A DNA stretch of 64,000 nt from Caenorhabditis elegans (Eukaryota > Nematoda > Chromadorea > Rhabditida > Rhabditidae). The stretch is taken from positions 16,058,001 to 16,122,000 of the forward strand of contig NC_003284.9 of assembly GCF_000002985.6 (NCBI RefSeq). The letters are read 5' to 3'. The position numbers were made by a program, and so were the translations under genes. The stretch's first letter is position 1. Each line of letters starts with the position of its first letter. Positions 42,330-51,799 of the stretch are shown here, piece by piece. The notes beneath the pieces are model-generated. The model was not told where the DNA came from, searched no databases, and saw only the letters and a list, made by a program, of their open reading frames with translations.

Positions 42330-42625
42330 TATGGTCGGGATACTGTAGTAGTACTGTAGGGTTACTGTAGGATTACTGTAGTTTTGGAAAAATTGACTTT
42401 TTGTCTTTTGAAGTGATATTGGTTTGAGGTTAGTGGTGGGATATGGTCGGGGTACTGTAGTAGTACTGTAGGAGTACTGTAGGATTACTGTATTTTTGAA
42501 AAAAATTGGCTTTTCGTCTTTTGAAGTGATATTGCTTTGGGGTTAGTGTCGGGATATGGTTGGGGTACTGTAGTTGTACTGTAGAGGTACTGTAGGAGTA
42601 CTGTAGGATTACTGTAGTTTGGGAA
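42330..42625. repeat. ACTGTAG-rich repeats, three related units
   Basis: GGTTAGTG-GGGATATGGT-GGG-TACTGTAG followed by TTTTGAAGTGATATTG occurs at about 42310, 42430 and 42540. Each unit carries several TACTGTAG or TTACTGTAG motifs. Confidence 0.8.
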
Positions 42626-42680
42626 AAATTGACTTTTCGTCTATTGAACGGATATTGGAAACTTTGAGAAAATTCCGGAA

Positions 42681-43160
42681 GGCTCCAGAACCTTCTGGAA
42701 AATTCGAGAAAATTCTGGAATGTTCCAGAACCTTCTGGAAAATCCGAGAAAATTCTGGAATGTTCCAGAACCTTCTGGAAAATTTGAGAAAATGCTGGAA
42801 TGTTCCAGAACCTTCTGGAAAATTTGATAAAATTCTGGAATGTTCCAGAACCTTCTGGAAAATTTGAGAAAATTCTGGAATGTTCCAGAACCTTCTGGAA
42901 AATTCGAGAAAATTCTGGAATGTTCCAGAACCTTCTGGAAAATCCGAGAAAATTCTGGAATGTTCCAGAACCTTCTGGAAAATTTGAGAAAATGCTGGAA
43001 TGTTCCAGAACCTTCTGGAAAATTTGAGAAAATTCTGGAATGTTCCAGAACCTTCTGGAAAATTCGAGAAAATTCTGGAATGTTCCAGAACCTTCTGGAA
43101 AATTTGAGAAAATGCTGGAATGTTCCAGAACCTTCTGGAAAATTCGAGAAAATTCGTGGT
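42681..43160 (+). repeat. 12 x 40 bp array of heat-shock-element motifs
   Basis: The unit contains TTCTGGAATGTTCCAGAACC and TTCTGGAA, that is alternating TTCnnGAA pentamers. The first full case, 42713-42740, has six in a row. CCTTCTGGAAAAT occurs twelve times at exact 40 bp steps. Point variants (AATTCG, AATCCG, AATTTG, TGCTGG) repeat in the same order 200 bp apart (units 1-3 and 6-8), which shows a five-unit duplication. Heat-shock factor HSF-1 binds such arrays. Confidence 0.9.
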
Positions 43161-43214
43161 GAGACCCGTCGTGGTGAGACCCTTCGTGGTGAGACCCATC
43201 TTGGCGAGACCCAT
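43155..43214 (+). repeat. 4 x 15 bp array, CGTGGTGAGACCCGT
   Basis: Four contiguous units bridge the 40 bp and 32-35 bp arrays. The last is CTTGGCGAGACCCAT. Confidence 0.9.
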
Positions 43215-43700
43215 AAGTTTTGGCGGGAAATTCAAATTTTCTGATAAAAAATTTTGGCGGGAAATTCAAATTTTCTGAGAAAAATTTTTGGCGGGAAATT
43301 CAAATTTACTGAGAAAAACTTTTTGGTGGGAAATTCAAAATTTCTGTGAAAAAATTTGGCGGGAATTCAAAATTTCTGTGAAAAAATTTGGCGGGAATTC
43401 AAAATTTCTGTGAAAAATTTTGGCGGGAATTCAAAATTTCTGTGAAAAATTTTGGCGGGAATTCAAATTTTCTTTGAAAAATTTTGGCGGGAATTCAAAA
43501 TTTCTGTGAAAAATTTTAGCGGGAATTCAAAATTTCTATGAAAAATTTTGGCGGGAATTCAAATTTTCTGTGAAAAATTATAACGGGAATTCAAGTTTTC
43601 TGTGAAAAATTTTGGCGGGAATTCAAATTTTCTGTGAAAAATTTTGGCGGGAATTCAAAATTTCTTTGAAAAATTTTGGCGGGAATTCAAAATTTCTGAA
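43215..43700 (+). repeat. 15-unit array, 35 then 32 bp period, GGCGGGAATTCAAA
   Basis: The first four units are 33-35 bp (GGGAAATTC). The remaining eleven are 32 bp (GGGAATTC). Several units differ by single changes (TTAGCGGG, TAACGGG). A fragment of the same unit lies at 1939-2035. Confidence 0.9.
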
Positions 43701-43703
43701 AAA

Positions 43704-43850
43704 AAATTCTGGAATGTTCCAGAAGTTTCTAGAAAATTCGAGAAAAGTCTGTGATGTTCCAGAACTTTCTAGAAAAATCGGGAAAATTCTCGAATGTTCC
43801 AGAATTTTCTAGAAAATTCGAGAAAAGTCTGGAATGTTCAATTCCCTGAA
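43704..43850 (+). repeat. Degenerate heat-shock-element units
   Basis: Three to four diverged units of TTCTGGAATGTTCCAGAA type alternate with TTTCTAGAAAATTCGAGAAAA. Confidence 0.8.
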
Positions 43851-43860
43851 AAAATTCAAG

Positions 43861-45895
43861 AAACTTCTGCGAAGTTCTAGAACCTTTCAAGTTTTGATAC
43901 TCCTAGAATATTCTGAAGTTTTAAGAATTAAAAAAAACCAGAAATTGTTAAAGATAATTTCCAAAAACGCTCGCCAAAAACTTTCGGAAAGGACCGGAAA
44001 AAGTCTCATAAAAGTTCCAGGAAACTTGAGGTTTTAAAATTGTAATTGCTTAAAATTAAGTATATAATATTTATGTTGCTCGAAAACTTCCGGAAAACAA
44101 GGAAAAAAACGTTCCATCTGCAGTGAAATGCTTAGAAATTTCAGAATTTGATTTTAATTTTGAGTACGCCAGTCGGAGCACGCGCTTCAGCGCGTGCGAA
44201 CGGCTGGTTTTTAATAATTGAAAATTAAAAGTTACATTTTACAAATTTTGACTCAGAAAACTAATAGTAAGTCCTTCACAAAAACAAGTCTGATTGTCAA
44301 TACAGAAGCCCACCAAGACATTTTGAAAAATGTAAAGTTATTAAATAAAACAATTAAAAGCTAAATGCTAGCAATATTCCCATCAACCCAAAATTATCCC
44401 ATCTTCGTATAAAGCTTAAATCACGTTTTTCAATATGTGTAGTTTGAAGTTTGTTTTTTCGAGCTATAAGCATCTTGACTTCAGGGAGTCTGAAAGTGAG
44501 CCGAAATCACTTATCCTCAACTTACACGTTATGAATCATTTGAAACATTTAGTACTGTAATAAAATGGTAAACATACATACATATAAATGTATTAATTTT
44601 TGTATCAAGAGTTTGCACCAAAAATTTTCATAAATGACATTTTGCGGAAGTTTATTAGATTTCTAAAAATTAAGTGTCGAAAATTAGAAAAAAAATTGTT
44701 TGACTTAGAAATTGCACTTATTCAAATTAGCATGTACGAAAATATAATTTCAAAACTCGAAAGTTGACTTTTTTCCGCAATGGCCAATCAAAAAAAAATG
44801 GTTGTAGCGTGTTTTAAAATGTTAAAATAAAATAAAAGTGATTTGCAGATTAATTTTCAAATTTTCCAGAATGAGTGTAAAATTGTTTCATAAAAAATAT
44901 GCAAATCTTTACCCTTTTACTTTTTTCAAGTTTATCCTAGTTATTTTTGCTCAGCTTCATAGCTTACATGTTTATTAGACACCCTAAAACTAGTTCAAAC
45001 GTGTCTAAACCGAACGCAACTCGAAATAAAATATCTCGGGACCTCATTGTCATGTCATTCGTAACTGGTGGCATGACTTCTGCTTCACTCTCTTTCCACT
45101 TTTCCAATCCTCCCTCAACTTTCCGACTCCCCCACCGCCAAAGTTCATCCGTTTCTCACTCAGTTTTGATGAAGAGTGTACTTGTATCTGCTGTTAGACA
45201 AATTGGGGAGAAAATAAGAAGAGTGGATTGGATTGGATTGTAGAAATAATAAAAGAATTAAAAAAAAGAACAAGAAGGAGGAGAATAAAGCAACGGAAAT
45301 TGCGGATTTGGTGGAATGAAAGAGAGCCGTGTTCCAGAAGATAAAGCCTAGGGGAGGTCAATTTCTGCACAGCGGAAATTGCTAGTCCAATGAAACATTT
45401 AGATTTAATAAAAGTAACAGATCCAATAAAACCAAAATTTTCTACCTCCCAGCCTCCCCTCACTAAACTTCAAACTTCTCTCCCGCCTTCTAATTGGATA
45501 AAATGAGAAGATATTAATTATAAGCCTCATTCCCGCCATTCGTTGCCCTTTCTTCCTCTTCTCCTATTTTTTTCGAAATATTTATGACATTTTATACGGA
45601 CGTGATTTTGTCATTTTCCAGTGATCATCTTGAACAAGGCTCCATGGATACCATAAAAGTCGTTTAGGATACCGATTCCTCCCTCCACCAAAAATATGCT
45701 GTTTGAGTGAGTTTTGGTTTTATTTTGATACTTCCTCAAGGTAACATTTTGCTTAGTTTAAAATTTTGTAATTATTGTTGTCACGAAGCTAAACAAATTT
45801 GAATAGACAGCTCACCTAGAAATGGAGATAACAATTTGTTTTGCTTTCATCAGAAATTCAGGAAGTTGAGAAAAATTTTCAGACTTTTTTTGAAC
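43861..45895. other. Non-coding spacer with small hairpin
   Basis: A hairpin GCACGCGCTTCAGCGCGTGC lies at 44178-44197. ORFs at 44947-45243 and 45194-45463 lack splice or family support. Confidence 0.4.
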
Positions 45896-45899
45896 TTTT

Positions 45900-46055
45900 C
45901 AAAACTACGAGAGCCCTCTATTAGGCCTTTCATGAAGGCAAGGCGCAAAGAGGGCACACCACGCAGTATTAGGCCCTGCGTGCTGCGGCCGACGCTTTGC
46001 GAGATCTCGCGCCACTATAGCCGTGTGCAACAGAGAAAGGCAATGGCGTGAAGCA
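45900..46055. repeat. GC-rich interspersed repeat, diverged
   Basis: It contains GCGGCCGACGCTTTGCGAG and AAGGCAAGGCGCAAAGAGGG. It is a diverged member of the CGGCCGACAC family or a related one. Confidence 0.6.
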
Positions 46056-46460
46056 TGGCAAATCGGCAAATTGCCGGTTTGCCGGTTTGCCGGAAATTTT
46101 TATTTTCGGCAAATTGGCGATTTGCCGGAAATGTTTAGAGGAATTTATATAAGATGGAAACACCTAAAACAGTGTCTTTCCGAATGTTTTCCGTTTTTTC
46201 TACATATTTTCATAGAATTCGCTTACTTTTCAAAATAGATTTAGTTTATAGGATGTGTTTAATTTTGCTATTTGAAATTGAAATTCTGAACTTTCCAAAA
46301 AAAAAAAGTGCGAATTTACAATTTGCCGAAAATTTTCGACAAATTGCCGTTTTTCCGGCATATTCGGCAAATCGGCATATTGCCGGTTTGCCGATTTGCC
46401 GAAAATTCCAATTCCGGCGATTCGCCGATTTGCCGTTTTGCCGGAAAAATCGTTTGCTGC
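46056..46460. repeat. GCCGGTTTGCCG / CGGCAAATTG clusters
   Basis: Two clusters (46056-46135 and 46310-46455) are made of GGCAAATTGCCGG and GATTTGCCGG words in both orientations. They are related in style to the foldback at 275-402. Confidence 0.75.
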
Positions 46461-46499
46461 CCACCCCTGGTGTGAAGGCGGCGGGAGTGTGGGGCGTGA

Positions 46500-46675
46500 T
46501 GTGGTGCGTTAGCGCCCTCGTGGAAAGCCTACCCTCCAGTAGTTTATCAGAAGTTTCCCGAAAGTTCCTAAAGTGTATCAGAAGTTCCCCAACAGTTCCT
46601 TAAAAACAAAATATACTATCTTGAAAACTACAGTACTCCTACAGTGCCATTACAGTACCTCTACAATATCAAAAT
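46500..46675. repeat. Relic of Helitron-type repeat
   Basis: CAGAAGTTTCCCGAAAGTTCC, ATCAGAAGTTCCCCAACAGT and then CTACAGTACTCCTACAGTGC recall the TTCnnGAA and ACTGTAG blocks at 42.3-43.8 kb in diverged form. Confidence 0.5.
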
Positions 46676-47514
46676 TAAAGTTTCAGTCCATAAATTACTT
46701 ATTCCTGACTCTGAATTTTTCGCTAATTTAATATGCACATTTTCAAAACAGAAAAAAAATCATCCATTACCTTCTGACTTTTTGATTCTCTTTCACTCAT
46801 ATGTGCATATTCAATAGTGCACCTCTTTGTACCTCACTTTACTACTTACCCTAAACCATTTATTATTCATTCTTCAATTTGGACGGACCACTAGGCAAAA
46901 CCAAAACAAATGGCACAAACACATGCACAAAAAGTCATTCCACCCTCACACACACTATGTGTTGCTATTCACTTCCTGTCAGCCTCCCCGCAGATATCTT
47001 TTAAAAGTTGTCGAAAAAAAGAAACACATTTTTTGAGGCACGATACGTTTTGATTTATCAAAACTTGTAGGTAGTTCTGAAAATAACCATTGTTACGTTT
47101 AATCATAAATCATAAAGTAATTTATTATTCAAATTTTAATTAAAACTTGTTGATTTTTTACATGTTAAAATGCACCTGGTTTTGTGATATTTCAAAAAAC
47201 TGAATTATAAAGCTGATCTTATTACAAAAGTTGTGCTATTTTGACATTTTCTGATTGTTGAAAATGGAAAACCGGCAAACAAAAATTTTGAATATTTTGG
47301 TTTTTTCATAAATCAAAAAACTAAAATATTTGTTTTTGAAAAAACCAAAAATAATTCTTTTAAAAAAATCCTAAACCGATCTTTCCCGAACGGAATTTAA
47401 TATTAGTATTCCGGTTTACGCTCTGTTTCGAAAAGAAGATCACACATCATTTTTTGGATTTTTTTCGGACTTTTCGGATTTTTGAGCCTAACAGAAAAAT
47501 GGGTAAGGCTCCTA
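46676..47514. other. Non-coding spacer
   Basis: I see no supportable gene. Confidence 0.4.
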
Positions 47515-47868
47515 ATGGGGTTATTCATTTGATGACGAAAAATGTAAAAAAGTATTTTTATACATTTTTCCCCTATTCATGTGTGCAGAAAATGTTTAAA
47601 AAACGCATGCATTTTTTGCATTTTTCGACATTTTTCTATTATCGAAAAAATACGTTCGCACAAATTGCTCATAATTTATTTTTGATCTACCTTCTTGACT
47701 AGACTCCTCCCCTTCCTTCGACAAGACAGCCACCTCAAAATAACAACGGCATTTTTCTGCATTGGCAGACAGCCCACTTCACATGCTGAAGGCGAGAAAC
47801 ACAGAGAAATACCATCCTGTGCGGGCACATCTCTTTTTGCATTTTTCGTCATCACATGAACACCCCAT
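47515..47868. mobile_element. MITE-like element with ATGGGGTTATTCATTTGATG ends
   Basis: The left end continues ACGAAAAATG, and the right end CATTTTTCGTCATCACATGA-CACCCCAT is its reverse complement. The ends are related to the 10121-10272 element. Confidence 0.8.
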
Positions 47869-48659
47869 AATAGATTAACTGTGATCAATGGTTCAGAGTC
47901 TAACTAGCAATGTTTCAAAACCAAACTTAGTTAGCCTCTGCAAAAAAAAACTTAAAAATGACATATCACTTTTGCAACTAACAACCCCAAAGTAGTTACT
48001 TTTTCCGTCAAACATCATATTCTTGCACTCCGCCCTTCTTCATTTTTTAACAAGTCCAACTCAAACTCAAAAAGATGAAATACCCGAAAAAAACTTTTTT
48101 TTTCCTTGCTACCACCATCACAAGGCGTCTACGCTGGCCGAGAAATCGAAAATTCCATTGCCCTTCGAGTGGAGAGCACGGAGAGCACAAAAACGGAACC
48201 GAATATTTTACTCCAGGGAACTTTTCGAATCTGGCAATTTACACGTATTTTCTTGTTTCTTCTACTTGCCAGTTTCACTTCTTTCGAACTTAGTATTTAA
48301 AATTTCGAAAATTATATATTTTCCAAGACTTTGGGTATTTTTTTTGTTGTCAAAGTTCCAGTGGTAAAGAAAAATAATTTGAAAATAGGGGAAAAATGAT
48401 GGAAAAGGGGGTTCGTTTTCTGCTCGTCAGCATGGATTTCTCCATCTCATCCATCCTTCATACAACGTCTTCTTCTTCCCCCATACTTTGCCTATTTCTT
48501 TTTTTCAATTGTTTACGTGTTCTACTTGTGTCGTCTTTTTTTTCGTTGGGATACTACTCCGTCACCGTTTGTTAAGTTTGTTACATCAGGTTTTCCTTAC
48601 TTGTACCGGGTTTTCTATTTTTTTTCCTATTTGTTTTATTAGAATCCTGGATGCAGCCA
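47869..48659. other. Non-coding, pyrimidine-rich
   Basis: Overlapping ORFs at 48023-48367 are open in all three frames, which is a composition effect rather than a gene. Confidence 0.4.
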
Positions 48660-49059
48660 TTAAAGGTGGATTGTCACTTTGAATATCATAATAAAACACT
48701 CCTAAAAATATTAGATTTTTCAAAATTTCGGGGGGAAAGTTTTGGCAAATTGCCAAAATTTTGAAAAAAAAAAGAGCTGTTGAGGAAATCCGAAGAAATT
48801 TCGCATTTTCCCACATCTACATACAATGTTTTAATAAGATTAATTAAAACAAAATTAAAGTATAAAAAATATAGGAAACACTTTTTTTTTGGTCGACTTC
48901 CAAAATTATGAATGGCAAAAATTGAGTAATTGTCACTTTTTGACAGTAATTAAAAAAATTTCAAAAAATGTTTTAAAAGTTTCACCAAGATTTTCTACTA
49001 TTTTGGTATCATTGAAATAGTTTTTCACACTTTCCCCACTAGCGCTACTCCACGTTTAA
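48660..49059. mobile_element. MITE, TTAAAGGTGGAGTAGCGCCAGT family
   Basis: The left end TTAAAGGTGGATTGTCAC is altered. The right end is CACTAGCGCTACTCCACGTTTAA, and the interior GGTCGACTTCCAAAATTATG is shared. Confidence 0.8.
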
Positions 49060-50015
49060 ATATAGATAACAGAAAAACTGGTGAGTTTGAGAAAATGTGG
49101 GTTGTAGCGGAGCTGTGTATTGGATCCGAGACATTTTTCATTTCATAGAAATATAAAGTAGACAAATGAAAACTGGATGAAACATGGAAAAAACTAAATT
49201 GACAACCTGTTTTGCTCATTTTTCAAATTTGTAAATCATTTACCCATTCTCAATTTGCAATATCTGAAAGGAAAATACTTTCAAATTTGAAAAAAAAAAC
49301 ACTCAAAAAGGATAACAAAATCACAAAATTTTCTGTCAAACTATATACTGAAACCTCGAATTTCAGAAAAAAAATTCTAAAAAATTAGAGCATGCTGCTG
49401 ATACACTTCATAAATTGTAATGGATTTTTGATTTTCAAGAAATTTGGAGAAAAACTTCATTTTCTGATTGTGATACTTTGATTCAATAATTTTTGAAAAT
49501 GGAATTTTATAAAGTTACACACTATATAGGCAGCCAATTTTACAGAAATTTTTACAAAATTATGTGTAAAACGTATAAAATACAATTGTCTAAAAATAGA
49601 TTCACAAGCCACATGCAGAATATTTCAAGCACTACATGCATTTTCACACGTTGAAAATTAGGGATTCCTAGTAATTGTTAAATGAAAACGCGACATTCCG
49701 ATTTAAGTTGTCTGGAAAATTTTCAAAAATAATTTCTAAAAAATTACGTAGCATCAATGTACATGAACTCCGGCGTTCCTAAAATTACCAAACTTTCTCG
49801 AAAATAGTCGAAAAAGTGGCAAGAAGTGATAAATTTGAAACTTGCCGAACAAAGAGCAGTCTGCTACAAATTTTTTGATAATTGAGTTTTGATAATTTTC
49901 ATCTAAACTCTATTACATTTGGCATTGCTCTAAACTTTCCCTATTGTATTATTTTAACTGTGTAATTTGTTCTGAAATTTACCCACCCTTCTTTATCCGT
50001 CTAATTTTAAACTGA
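49060..50015. other. Non-coding spacer
   Basis: I see no supportable gene. Confidence 0.4.
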
Positions 50016-50492
50016 CTAGGGAATGGCCAGCTTAGGGGTGAGGTACCTAGAGACGCCACATATGCCAAACGGAAGCTGAGATCATTGGCTACAAGAATAT
50101 GCTTTCAAATTCTGCAACGGACCTCTGGGAGTCTGGAAATTCTTGTCTGAAATTATGCTTTTGAATGCTCGAAAGTGGTAAGAATTTAGAATTTATTACA
50201 GAAAAACGTTTAATTAATAAAATTAGTTTTATACTTGAAACAAGTACTGTATGCACTGTATCAAAACACATTTTCATCTTTTCTAGGTATTCAACTTCAC
50301 GTTTTTCTGTAATAAATTCTAAATTCTTACCACTTTCGAGCATTCAAAAGCATAATTTCAGACAAGAATTTCTAGACTCCCAGAGGTCCGTTGCAGAATT
50401 TGAAAGCATATTCTTGTAGCCAATGATCTCAGCTTCCGTTTGGCATATGTGGCGTCTCTAGGTACCTCACCCCTAAGCTGGCCATTCCCTAG
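50016..50492. mobile_element. 477 bp hairpin element with 193 bp arms
   Basis: The arms 50016-50208 and 50300-50492 are reverse complements with a single difference that I can find (TCTGG against TCTAG). The loop is 91 bp. The ends are CTAGGGAATGGCCAGC and GCTGGCCATTCCCTAG, flanked by TGA on both sides, a likely 3 bp target duplication. The two mirrored 84-codon ORFs (50089-50343 minus, 50165-50419 plus) follow from this symmetry. Confidence 0.92.
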
Positions 50493-50900
50493 TGAACTTT
50501 GGAATATTTTCCCAGTGTTCGCTCTTTTTTATTCTCAAAACAATAAAAAAATTGTTATCTGATACAGATTCGTTGCAAAGATATAATTTTTCACAACATT
50601 GTTTGATGTAGCCGTCACTCTTGCATCTCATATCTTTCAAAGCGGCTTTTCCTGTTTTTCAGCTCTCTGACAGGCTAGAAAACAATATTTCACCCCAAGT
50701 TTCTAGAGTCTCTTAACCTAACCTAAAAAGAGGAGGAAAGAAAAAAACGGGGCTCTCGTTCTCAATAAGTGGGTCCCCAGTCACCATTTGTCAGGCGAGA
50801 CATGGAATTCATTCTTCTTTCAGTTTTTCATCTTTTTCACATTTGCTAGTGTTGCTCTCACACTTCATAGTTCACGGCGAGCAATATATAGTTATAAATC
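50493..50900. other. Spacer upstream of the LINE
   Basis: I see no gene. The 5' boundary of the LINE lies somewhere between here and 51040. Confidence 0.4.
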
Positions 50901-51097
50901 AGCAGGAATGAGCTTAAGATGTCTGCTGATCAAGCTCTAGACAGTCGAAACACATTTTTTTATTCATTTGAGTCAAAACATCCCACTTAACGCTTGGTTC
51001 CGTTTTATCTTTTATTTGTTTAACGCGCGTCGATTGTAAAAATTGCGTGTATTTTTCATTGCGTGTATTTTTCACCACGCGTAACGTCGTTGTCGCG

Positions 51098-51799
51098 ATG
51101 TCCTCCGGACCGAAGAGCAAGAAGCAAAAAACGCCCACGCTTGAACAACAAATCGAAGATGGAGTCAATGCTTACATTCACTCGCAGCAGTTCCAGCAAA
51201 TCATCCAGAGATCCGTGGAACAAGTGTATGGACAACAATTAGCGAAAATGAGTAAACAACTCGATGAGATTTCGCAACAATTGCAAATCCAAAATGATAA
51301 GTTTAATGCCGTCCAACTGCAGATCAATAATCCGTGTCTCCCTAGCTCTCCGAACCCAGAAACGGAAGACCCAGCTGAAGCCAAAGAACGCAAGAGAAGT
51401 ATCGTGATGTCAAATGTTCCCGAGTCCACGTCCAGGTTCCAACACGATAAGAATCGTAGCGGTGTTGAATGTGTAACAATGGTACTCAACCATCTGTCCT
51501 GCTCTACTCTTCCAATGGCAATCTACAGACTCGGAAAACCTCGAATGGATAAGAAACCTCGTCTGATCAAAGTAATTTTTCCCAATTCTTATACCCAACG
51601 CGATATTTTGTCAAAGTCTAAATCTCTGAGATCATTTAACACTGGTAGTCTCCCTCCCGTATTTATTAGAAAATCCCTATCACCCACTGAACTTAAAGAA
51701 TTGTATGAGCTCCGTAAAAATAATCGATCCCTCACAGCCATTAGCACTGATGTCAATATGTTAGATGCCTCCCCCTCTGTTTCTACCTCAAATAACTAG
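51098..51799 (+). CDS. LINE ORF1 protein
   Basis: The ATG at 51098 sits in frame in the longer open stretch from 51047, giving 233 residues. A basic N-terminus (SKKQKTP) is followed by a coiled coil (about 40-85: MSKQLDEISQQLQIQNDKF) and an RRM-like part (RKRSIVMSNVPES, AIYRLGKPR, RLIKVIFPN, LKELYELRKNNR). This is the usual nucleic-acid chaperone layout of LINE ORF1 proteins, which coat the element RNA. It is intact from ATG to TAG. A 17 bp duplication (TTGCGTGTATTTTTCA) lies just upstream. Confidence 0.8.
   Translation: MSSGPKSKKQKTPTLEQQIEDGVNAYIHSQQFQQIIQRSVEQVYGQQLAKMSKQLDEISQQLQIQNDKFNAVQLQINNPCLPSSPNPETEDPAEAKERKRSIVMSNVPESTSRFQHDKNRSGVECVTMVLNHLSCSTLPMAIYRLGKPRMDKKPRLIKVIFPNSYTQRDILSKSKSLRSFNTGSLPPVFIRKSLSPTELKELYELRKNNRSLTAISTDVNMLDASPSVSTSNN

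Larger units (their letters stand above)
42290..43860. mobile_element. Helitron-type composite of tandem arrays
   Basis: Four adjoining repeat blocks lie here: ACTGTAG-rich units (42290-42620), a 40 bp array (42681-43160), a 15 bp array (43155-43214) and a 32-35 bp array (43215-43700), then degenerate 40 bp-type units. I assign it to Helitrons from published work describing heat-shock-element arrays inside C. elegans Helitrons; no Rep/helicase ORF is present. The large ORFs across it (for example 42430-43269 minus) exist only because the units lack stop codons. Confidence 0.65.

Noticed and set aside
42430..43269. Overlapping ORFs of 279, 208 and 134 codons on both strands
   Set aside because: They arise because the 40 bp and 32-35 bp tandem units lack stop codons in these frames. 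The predicted peptides are exact repeats (NFPEGSGTFQ, NVPEPSGKFE).
50089..50419. Two near-identical 84-codon ORFs in opposite orientation
   Set aside because: They are the mirrored arms of the 477 bp hairpin element, not a gene pair.
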